The notes beneath the pieces are model-generated. The model made no database searches, had not been told where the DNA came from, and saw only the letters and a list, made by a program, of their open reading frames with translations. A stretch of 5,408 bases of DNA from Eubacterium sp. (GTDB taxonomy: Bacteria > Bacillota > Clostridia > Oscillospirales > Acutalibacteraceae), in assembly GCA_029050995.1 (NCBI GenBank), contig JAIDLO010000122.1, forward strand, positions 1 to 5,408, given 5' to 3'. The position numbers and the translations under genes are program-made. Positions 1-5,160 of this stretch are shown here, one piece after another (position 1 is the stretch's first letter; each line of letters starts with the position of its first letter).

Positions 1-1
1 G

Positions 2-94
2 GTTTATTACAGTATCCAGGACGACAGTAAGGAAAATGCCGAGAAGCGTTTTGAAGCAATTAAAAATACAATGACTGAAATTATTGAGGGTTAA
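2..94 (+). CDS. C-terminal fragment, likely phosphohexomutase (PGM/PMM family)
   Basis: The window opens inside an open frame that ends at TAA 92-94; only the last 30 residues are present (starting VYYSIQDDSKENAE, ending MTEIIEG). A VYYS-type beta strand, then a short acidic turn, then one amphipathic helix running to the C-terminus, matches the end of domain IV of alpha-D-phosphohexomutases, where the phosphate-binding RPSGTEPK loop is followed directly by a strand of the type K(V/I)Y(Y/F) and a terminal helix. The diagnostic loop itself would lie just off the left edge, so the assignment rests on the tail alone. If right, the enzyme interconverts hexose-1- and hexose-6-phosphates in the cytoplasm. 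The stop shares one base with the next ATG (TAATG), so the two genes are probably co-transcribed and translationally coupled. The reading frame is well supported by this layout; the product is a moderate-confidence inference. Confidence 0.5.
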   Translation, partial: VYYSIQDDSKENAEKRFEAIKNTMTEIIEG

Positions 95-333
95 TGAATA
101 TGGAAAAATATATTGCAGAAGTGCTTTCACCTAAAATTCAAGGCGACGGCGGCTGGATTGAATTTGTTTCTTTTGAAAATGGCGTTTTAACTGTTATTTT
201 CAGAGGCGAATGCTCCAAATGCCTTATTCTTGAAAGATGTGTAAATTGGATTAAAGGCGAAATTAAGCGTGATTTAAAGAAGAGCGTTGAAATCAATGCA
301 ATCCGCAAAAAGCCTTATTTTCAGGATATGTAA
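94..333 (+). CDS. NifU C-terminal-domain-like small protein
   Basis: Small cytoplasmic protein of 79 aa (77 aa from the second ATG). It matches the NifU C-terminal (Nfu-type) fold: an N-terminal helix (res. 4-13), a GDGG turn (17-20), two beta strands (about 21-38), then a C-x-x-C pair (Cys40, Cys43) at the start of a helix, with another Cys at 49. In this family the CxxC of two subunits can hold a 4Fe-4S cluster that is passed to client enzymes; whether this one binds a cluster is not shown. The residues after the motif (LILER) depart from the usual C-P-S-S pattern of classical Nfu proteins, so it is a divergent member. Start: ATG 94 overlaps the upstream stop (TAATG), but the SD-like GAGGG (86-90) sits only 3 nt from it and 9 nt from ATG 100, so initiation at 100 (MEKYIAEV) is at least as likely. 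The longer form is listed. It lies between a probable sugar-phosphate mutase and a mannosidase, with no Fe-S assembly gene in view. Confidence 0.8.
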   Translation: MNMEKYIAEVLSPKIQGDGGWIEFVSFENGVLTVIFRGECSKCLILERCVNWIKGEIKRDLKKSVEINAIRKKPYFQDM

Positions 334-339
334 GGAGGG
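332..339 (+). promoter_or_regulatory. Strong Shine-Dalgarno for the GTG-started mannosidase
   Basis: AAGGAGGG overlaps the TAA stop (331-333) of the NifU-like gene. The GGAGG core (334-338) is 8 nt upstream of GTG 347. This near-perfect site decides the non-ATG start of the mannosidase and implies translation linked to the end of the upstream gene. There is no room for a promoter between the two genes. Confidence 0.85.
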
Positions 340-346
340 ATAGTCT

Positions 347-3274
347 GTGGCTCATATTAAAGTTGTTAGGCGTTCAATGCGCCCTGAGGAATGGACCGAT
401 TTGCGTTTTGGCTGGCTGAAAAGATATATTTACAGCAGCAAATGGGAAATTAAAAATCTTATGATTCGTGATGCGCGCCAGGTTTCCGAAATGGAATTTG
501 AATATTATCCCGAGGATTATCGTCCGCTGAATAAAGGCGATATGTATTTTACACCGGACGGAACTGCATTCATTAAAGCTGATGTTGATATTCCTGCAGA
601 GCTTCAGGGAAAAGAGCTTTGGTTTTCTCTTAAAACTGCGGCTGAAATCTGCGTTAAGGTAAACGGAAAATATGTTGGCGGTGTTGATCCGAACAGAGAA
701 AGAATGCTCCTTTCTCCGTATGTTGATGATACAAAAACGCTTCATTTTGAAATGATGGGTTATAACAGAAGTAAGCCGGATGATGAGCGTAATCCCGAAA
801 GCCTTTCTGTTCGTGGCTGCCGTCAGATTTTTGAAGGTGCTTATATCTGCACTGTGAATCATCCTGTTCAGAATCTTGTTTGGGATTTTGAGCTTTTGCT
901 TGATATTGCAAAAAGCGAGCTTTTCAACGAGGATTACAGAAATTTCCTCAATAAAGAGCTTAATAATGCAATGAACTTCATTGATTTTGACAGCGAGGAA
1001 TTAACAGGCATTGAAGCTGCACAGAAGTATCTTGATGATGTTGTTTTTGCAAATGATAATTATAAAGGTAACGGCGATGTTGCGCTTATTGCGCATTCGC
1101 ACCTTGATATTGCATATTACTGGCGCAGAATTCACGCTGTGCAGAAGAACTTAAGAACTGTTCTGATTCAGCTTCGTCTTATGGATCAATATCCCGATTT
1201 CAAATATACGCATACCCAGCCGTATGTTTATGAAACGCTTGAAAAGTATTATCCCGATGTGTTTGAGGAATTAAAGGAAAAGGTTGCAAACGGACAGTTT
1301 GAGCCTGTAGGCGCTATGTATGTTGAGCCGGATTGTAATGTTCCGAATGCGGAAAGCCTTATCCGTCAGTGCCTCTATGGTCAGCAGACCTATAAAAGAA
1401 TGTTCGGCAAAACAGTTAATAATGCATGGCTGCCCGATGTTTTCGGCAATAGCTGGATTTTGCCGCAGATTTTAAAGAAAAGCGGTGTTGAATATTTTGT
1501 TTCAAATAAAATGTCAACCTGGAATGATACAAACCGCTTCCCGCATAATAACTTTATCTGGAAGGGTATAGACGGCTCCGATGTGCTTGCCTGCGTTCCG
1601 CCAACTCACTTTATTACCTGGAATATGCCAAGCCAGATTCAGGAAAACTGGGAGGCTTATATTGATAAGGACAGCGGCGGCCAGACGATGAATATGTTCG
1701 GCTACGGCGATGGCGGTTCGGGCTGTACCGAAGAAATGATTGAAATGATGCATCGCTTTGATAAGCTTTCCATTATGCCGAAATGCACGCATATGGGCGG
1801 TGCTGAATTCCTTGAAAAGAATTTAAAGAATAATGATCATCTTGAAACATGGGACGGCGAGCTTTATCTTGAAATGCATCGCGGTACATTTACAACCAAG
1901 AGCAATATGAAGCGTGCAAACCGCCGCCTTGAAAATAAACTCAGAACGGCTGAAATGCTTTCTGTTTTAAGAGGCGAGGATAACAGAGAAAAGATAACTG
2001 CGCTTTATAAAAAGCTTCTTATTAATCAGTTCCACGATATTCTGCCCGGTTCTCACATTCATCCTGTTTATGAGGATGCAATGGCTGATTACAATGAAAT
2101 TGAAACAGAGCTTGATAAAATTATCGGCACTGGTTCAAAATATTTCAATACGCTCAACTTCAAGCGTGACGCGTTAACCTTTGTTCCGAATAAAAAAGGT
2201 ACATCAACAAGATACGGAGAAAAGGGTAATTGGCTTATTCCCGATATGCCTGCGCTTTCCTCTGCAAATCTTCGCAAAGCAAATTTCAGCGGAGAATGGA
2301 TTGAAATCGGCGAAACGGTTGAAACACCGTTTTATTCCGTTAAATTTAATGAAGACGGCTCAATCGCTTCTCTTTATGATAAAGAGCTTCAGAGAGAATG
2401 GGTCAGCGGAGATTTCAATAAGCTTAAGATTTATACAGACTGCCCGGGTAACTATGATGCGTGGGATATTCTTCCGAACTATAAGGATAAGCAGATTGAT
2501 GTTGCTGTTTCAGCTCCGCTTGCTCTTGCTGAAAAGGATAGTGAATGTGCATCCTTCGTAACAGAGCTTAAAACCGAAAAGTCAACCTGGAAAATGATTA
2601 TCCGCCTGTTCAGAAGAAGCAGAGGCATTGAGGTTGAAAATATTGTAGACTGGAACGAAAAGCATAAGCTTGCAAAGGCTGAATTCGGCTGTAATGTATT
2701 AACAAGAAAGGCGCTTTGCGATACTTCGGCAGGCTTTATTGAAAGAGATACACACAAAAACACATCATGGCAGCAGGCTCGCTTTGAAACCTGTCATCAT
2801 AAATGGTGTGATTTATCGGAAACAGATGCAGGCGTTGCCCTTGTTAATGACGGTAAGTACGGCGTTGGCTTTGATGAGAATGTGATGAGCCTTTCTCTTC
2901 TTCGTGCAACAATCCGCCCGGATGTAACCTCAGATATCGGCCAGCACAATTTCTGCTATATGATTGTTCCGCATAGTGATAATGCTGTTCAGGCAGGTAT
3001 CAATAACCTTGCATTCCAGTATAATGTTCCGCTTGTTAAATCGGATGTTCAGTATAACGGCAACACCTTTGAACCGCTTTATATGCAGGCTGTTAAGGAT
3101 AGTGAAGACGGCAGTATGACTGTTATCCGCCTTTCAGAGCAGGACGGCAAACGCGGCAGAATTGTTCTTGATCAAAAGGTTAAGCTTCTCAATATGATTG
3201 AAGAGATTGAGGGCGAAACAGATGTTATTGAGTATAAGCCGTTTGAAATTATTACGCTTGGAATTTTGAAATAA
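347..3274 (+). CDS. GH38 alpha-mannosidase (Ams1-like, cytoplasmic)
   Basis: Complete 975-aa glycoside hydrolase family 38 enzyme, which hydrolyses terminal alpha-linked mannose with retention of configuration using a divalent metal, usually Zn. No signal peptide or membrane segment, so cytoplasmic, acting on imported oligosaccharides. Order of parts: N-terminal beta-rich domain (about 1-240), catalytic barrel with HSHLD (250-254; His252 and Asp254 fit the HxD metal ligands), WLPDVFGNS (361-369; Asp364 as nucleophile and metal ligand), YGDGG (453-457; Asp455 a candidate acid/base region), three-helix region (about 505-590) with NQFHDILPGS (560-569; His563 as fourth metal ligand), then the C-terminal GH38C beta domains (about 650-975). 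Length and the long N-terminal extension fit Ams1-like enzymes better than the shorter MngB type. Starts at GTG 347 behind a strong SD. Last gene of the apparent operon; its 3' end overlaps the convergent membrane gene by 23 bp. No sugar transporter or other glycosidase is in the window, so the exact substrate is unknown. Confidence 0.95.
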   Translation: MAHIKVVRRSMRPEEWTDLRFGWLKRYIYSSKWEIKNLMIRDARQVSEMEFEYYPEDYRPLNKGDMYFTPDGTAFIKADVDIPAELQGKELWFSLKTAAEICVKVNGKYVGGVDPNRERMLLSPYVDDTKTLHFEMMGYNRSKPDDERNPESLSVRGCRQIFEGAYICTVNHPVQNLVWDFELLLDIAKSELFNEDYRNFLNKELNNAMNFIDFDSEELTGIEAAQKYLDDVVFANDNYKGNGDVALIAHSHLDIAYYWRRIHAVQKNLRTVLIQLRLMDQYPDFKYTHTQPYVYETLEKYYPDVFEELKEKVANGQFEPVGAMYVEPDCNVPNAESLIRQCLYGQQTYKRMFGKTVNNAWLPDVFGNSWILPQILKKSGVEYFVSNKMSTWNDTNRFPHNNFIWKGIDGSDVLACVPPTHFITWNMPSQIQENWEAYIDKDSGGQTMNMFGYGDGGSGCTEEMIEMMHRFDKLSIMPKCTHMGGAEFLEKNLKNNDHLETWDGELYLEMHRGTFTTKSNMKRANRRLENKLRTAEMLSVLRGEDNREKITALYKKLLINQFHDILPGSHIHPVYEDAMADYNEIETELDKIIGTGSKYFNTLNFKRDALTFVPNKKGTSTRYGEKGNWLIPDMPALSSANLRKANFSGEWIEIGETVETPFYSVKFNEDGSIASLYDKELQREWVSGDFNKLKIYTDCPGNYDAWDILPNYKDKQIDVAVSAPLALAEKDSECASFVTELKTEKSTWKMIIRLFRRSRGIEVENIVDWNEKHKLAKAEFGCNVLTRKALCDTSAGFIERDTHKNTSWQQARFETCHHKWCDLSETDAGVALVNDGKYGVGFDENVMSLSLLRATIRPDVTSDIGQHNFCYMIVPHSDNAVQAGINNLAFQYNVPLVKSDVQYNGNTFEPLYMQAVKDSEDGSMTVIRLSEQDGKRGRIVLDQKVKLLNMIEEIEGETDVIEYKPFEIITLGILK

Positions 3275-3644
3275 ATTCGTCTTTGAGTATCCACTTAAAC
3301 AGGATAAAGCAAATTCCAAACCATAAAATGGAATACGGCAGGCAGATTTGTCCAAGTATGTTAAACGGCACACCGTTGTAATCCCATACATTCATATTGA
3401 GCGACATGTTGAAGATTACGCCGAAAACAAATTCAACTGCCGTTATAATAGCAGCACCTAAAAGGCACTTCTTTAAAAGATGTGCCTTTTTCATTTCCGA
3501 GGAAATGAAAACCAATATCATCAGTATGATTCCGCCTGCAAAAAACATACTGTAATGTGTTCTTCCCCGTGATAGTATTTCAAGTGTGCAGTATCCCTGA
3601 CCGCCTAATAAAAATAAAAATGCATAATATAAAAAATATCTCAT
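3252..3644 (-). CDS. Putative ABC-transporter type IV (PF06541-like) membrane protein
   Basis: Hydrophobic 130-aa protein with about four membrane segments (roughly 3-19, 31-48, 58-80, 99-119). Recognisable family features are the GxGYxxxE stretch (15-22), RGRTHYSM (26-33) followed by a glycine pair, an E-F-x-F-G segment (71-75), and NVWDYNGVPFNILGQICL (85-102). These resemble the Bacillota proteins labelled putative ABC transporter permease (PF06541, CmpB-like); the transporter name is weakly founded and no ATPase or binding protein is nearby, so function is unknown. The start at 3644 is set by homology: the conserved region begins near residue 15 and the next ATG (res. 33) would destroy it. 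There is no clear Shine-Dalgarno in the A-rich leader, so expression may be weak or unusually initiated. It is convergent with the mannosidase (23-bp 3' overlap) and divergent from the CCA gene (53-bp gap). Near its middle the DNA forms a long palindrome. Confidence 0.8.
   Translation of the reverse strand: MRYFLYYAFLFLLGGQGYCTLEILSRGRTHYSMFFAGGIILMILVFISSEMKKAHLLKKCLLGAAIITAVEFVFGVIFNMSLNMNVWDYNGVPFNILGQICLPYSILWFGICFILFKWILKDEFISKFQA
3460..3491 (+). terminator. Hairpin plus T run inside the convergent gene; possible + strand terminator
   Basis: AAAAGGCAC (3460-3468) pairs perfectly with GTGCCTTTT (3482-3490). Inside it TCTT (3470-3473) pairs with AAGA (3477-3480) around a TAA loop, with a single T-T mismatch (3469/3481) between the two stems. 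On the + strand the hairpin ends in five T residues (3487-3491), as in intrinsic terminators. It lies about 190 bp beyond the mannosidase stop, where no other terminator is visible, and within codons of the minus-strand membrane gene (around residues 52-61, KKAHLLKKC). The pairing is read directly; the terminator role is inferred. The T run overlaps the stem and is short, so efficiency may be modest. Confidence 0.45.
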
Positions 3645-3646
3645 AT

Positions 3647-3675
3647 TTGTATTATTGGTTTCTGTGTGTTAAAAT
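3647..3675 (+). promoter_or_regulatory. Possible sigma-A promoter for cca
   Basis: In the 53-bp gap between the divergent genes, TTGTAT (3647-3652) and TAAAAT (3670-3675) are spaced by 17 bp and resemble -35 and -10 boxes. Transcription would start near 3682, leaving a very short leader that carries the SD AAGAGGTG (3685-3692) before ATG 3698. Such matches are common by chance in AT-rich DNA; support comes mainly from position, since the gene upstream is on the opposite strand and the CCA gene needs its own promoter. Confidence 0.35.
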
Positions 3676-3697
3676 ATCATAAAAAAGAGGTGTCGAA

Positions 3698-5017
3698 ATG
3701 AAATTATCCGCAAATGCAGAAAAGTTAATAAATCTTTTGTCTGAAAACGGCTATAAGGCTTATGCTGTCGGCGGCTGTGTTCGTGATGATCTTCTCGGCA
3801 TGCCTGAAAAGGATATTGATATAACAACCTCTGCAAAGCCTGAATCGGTTGAAGAAATCTTAAAACAGAATAAGATTAAGGTTATTGAAACGGGCTTGAA
3901 GCACGGCACGGTTACTGCTGTTTTGTACGGCGAGCCTTATGAGATAACAACATTCAGAAAGGACGGAGAGTATAAGGATAACCGCCGTCCCGAAAGTGTT
4001 GATTTTGTTGATGATGTAAAAGAAGATTTGTCCCGCCGTGATTTTACAATCAATGCAATGGCTTATAATCATAATGAGGGGCTTATTGACTTGTTCGGCG
4101 GTAAAACGGATTTGGAACATAGAATAATTCGTGCTGTCGGCAATGCAGATTTAAGGTTTAAGGAAGATGCTTTGCGCATTATGCGTGCGCTCCGCTTTTC
4201 CGCAACGCTCTGCTTTGCTATAGAAGAAAATACAAAAAAAGCTATTTTTGAGAATATGCATCTTCTTGAAAATATCGCCTATGAAAGAATTTTTACAGAG
4301 CTGAAAAAGCTTCTTGTCGGCGATAACGCAATGCAGGTGCTGGATGAATATAGAGAGGTTATCGGCGTTATTATTCCCGAATTAAAGCCTGCATTTGATT
4401 GTGTGCAGAATAATCCTTGGCATATCTATAATGTTTACGGGCATATCATACACGCAGTTGACTCTGCGCCAACGGATGAAATCATCCGTTTAACAATGCT
4501 TCTGCACGATATCGGAAAGCCGTCTGTTAAAACAACGGATGAAAAGGGGATAGACCATTTTAAGTTTCACGCGCCTGTCGGTGCTGATATAGCAAAAAAG
4601 GTGCTGAAACGATTTAAAGTAAGCAATGAGATTTATGATAAGGTTACAACGCTGATTCGTTATCATCAGGGTGTAGAAAATGTTGATGATATAAGAGTAA
4701 AGCGCTGGCTTGCAAAGATAGGCGAGGATTATACAAGGGCATTGTTTAAGGTTCGCATTTCGGATTTGCTTGCGCATAATCCCGAAAAAATCGGCTATGA
4801 GGTTGAAAAAATTAATGAACTTCTGCAGGAGCTTGAAGCTATCGTTGCAGCAGGCGAAGCCTTCAAAATATCCGATTTAGCCGTAAACGGAAATGATTTA
4901 ATCGCCCTTGGCTATACCGGAAAAACAATCGGCGAAAAGCTGAAAGAAATCTTAATGCTTGTTGTTGATAATAAACTTGCGAATGATAAAGATAAAATTA
5001 TTGCATATTTAAAATAA
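3698..5017 (+). CDS. cca: CCA tRNA nucleotidyltransferase with HD domain
   Basis: Complete 439-aa class II CCA-adding enzyme, which builds or repairs the 3' CCA end of tRNAs from CTP and ATP without a nucleic-acid template. Visible motifs: GGCVRD (25-30), the metal-binding pair D39-x-D41 in DIDITTSA, RRDFTINAMA (113-122), the D-x-FGG turn (131-135), the nucleotide-selecting helix EDALR (156-160; Asp157 and Arg160 fit the residues that pair with C and A), and an arginine-rich helix to about 168. An HD domain follows (about 240-345): His249/His252, HDIGKP (270-275), HFKFH (287-291) and His323, so the metal site looks intact. The C-terminal tail has the usual NGxDLIxLG (398-405). It is somewhat longer than E. 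coli Cca and the HD-less Bacillus enzyme. SD AAGAGGTG lies 5 nt before ATG 3698. It appears monocistronic, with a terminator just downstream. Some bacteria split the job between CC- and A-adding paralogues; sequence alone does not exclude that. Confidence 0.93.
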   Translation: MKLSANAEKLINLLSENGYKAYAVGGCVRDDLLGMPEKDIDITTSAKPESVEEILKQNKIKVIETGLKHGTVTAVLYGEPYEITTFRKDGEYKDNRRPESVDFVDDVKEDLSRRDFTINAMAYNHNEGLIDLFGGKTDLEHRIIRAVGNADLRFKEDALRIMRALRFSATLCFAIEENTKKAIFENMHLLENIAYERIFTELKKLLVGDNAMQVLDEYREVIGVIIPELKPAFDCVQNNPWHIYNVYGHIIHAVDSAPTDEIIRLTMLLHDIGKPSVKTTDEKGIDHFKFHAPVGADIAKKVLKRFKVSNEIYDKVTTLIRYHQGVENVDDIRVKRWLAKIGEDYTRALFKVRISDLLAHNPEKIGYEVEKINELLQELEAIVAAGEAFKISDLAVNGNDLIALGYTGKTIGEKLKEILMLVVDNKLANDKDKIIAYLK

Positions 5018-5026
5018 TTATTATAT

Positions 5027-5052
5027 GGACGGGCATTGCTCGTCCGTTTTTT
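5027..5052 (+). terminator. Intrinsic terminator of cca
   Basis: GGACGGGC (5027-5034) pairs with GCTCGTCC (5038-5045), an 8-bp GC-rich stem with one G-U pair and a three-base ATT loop, followed by G and six T residues (5047-5052). It begins 9 nt after the cca stop codon. This is a standard Rho-independent terminator and separates cca from the heat-shock promoter downstream. Confidence 0.9.
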
Positions 5053-5056
5053 ATTT

Positions 5057-5073
5057 GTTAAAATTTTTTTAAC
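5057..5073. repeat. AT-rich inverted repeat upstream of the htpG promoter
   Basis: GTTAAAA (5057-5063) and TTTTAAC (5067-5073) form a perfect 7-bp inverted repeat around TTT, ending 4 bp before the -35 box. The location and A/T tracts fit an UP-like element for the RNA polymerase alpha subunit or a small operator. It could equally be chance in AT-rich DNA. No regulator can be named from it. Confidence 0.3.
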
Positions 5074-5077
5074 ACGG

Positions 5078-5105
5078 TTGACAAATGGAAAATAAAGGTT
5101 ATAAT
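5078..5105 (+). promoter_or_regulatory. Consensus sigma-A promoter of htpG
   Basis: TTGACA (5078-5083) and TATAAT (5100-5105) are perfect vegetative-sigma boxes spaced 16 bp apart. The expected start of transcription, about 5112, lies at the left edge of the CIRCE element, so a repressor bound there would block initiation. A strong housekeeping promoter under an HrcA operator is the usual design of HrcA-controlled heat-shock operons. Confidence 0.92.
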
Positions 5106-5110
5106 AAGAA

Positions 5111-5137
5111 TTAGCACTCATCGGAGTAGAGTGCTAA
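5111..5137 (+). promoter_or_regulatory. CIRCE operator (HrcA binding site)
   Basis: TTAGCACTC (5111-5119), nine spacer bases, then GAGTGCTAA (5129-5137): a perfect match to the consensus CIRCE inverted repeat. HrcA represses through this element in many bacteria and is relieved by heat or unfolded-protein load through GroEL titration. Here it overlaps the likely transcription start and would also lie in the htpG leader RNA as a stem-loop. No hrcA, dnaK or groESL gene is in the window, so the repressor must be encoded elsewhere. Confidence 0.95.
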
Positions 5138-5160
5138 TTTATAAAACACAGGTGATTTTT

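Noticed and set aside
374..911. Overlapping minus-strand open frames (374-862 and 654-911) opposite the mannosidase
   Set aside because: They lie wholly antisense to a confidently identified GH38 gene, resemble no family I recognise, have composition expected of the opposite strand, and show no SD-supported start.
2181..2561. Plus-strand 126-codon open frame inside the mannosidase
   Set aside because: It is out of frame with an intact GH38 C-terminal region, has a low-complexity Leu/Arg-rich tail typical of a shifted frame, and no recognisable domain.
3275..3330. Intrinsic terminator directly after the mannosidase stop
   Set aside because: I found no stable stem followed by a T run here; the nearest candidate is the palindrome at 3460-3490.
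3134..3391. Minus-strand open frame in another frame at the convergent junction
   Set aside because: It overlaps the PF06541-like gene on the same strand in a different frame and the mannosidase 3' end; the membrane-protein frame carries the family motifs.
3860..4120. Minus-strand open frames opposite cca (3860-4120, 4490-4777)
   Set aside because: They are antisense shadows of conserved CCA-enzyme motifs, with no homology or translation signals.
4912..5121. Minus-strand 69-codon open frame across the cca end, terminator, promoter and CIRCE
   Set aside because: It spans well-defined control elements of the + strand and has the composition of translated AT-rich intergenic DNA.
5111..5160. 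RNA thermometer or riboswitch in the htpG leader
   Set aside because: The only strong structure is the CIRCE palindrome, which does not pair with the SD at 5150-5155; the leader is too short for a metabolite riboswitch.
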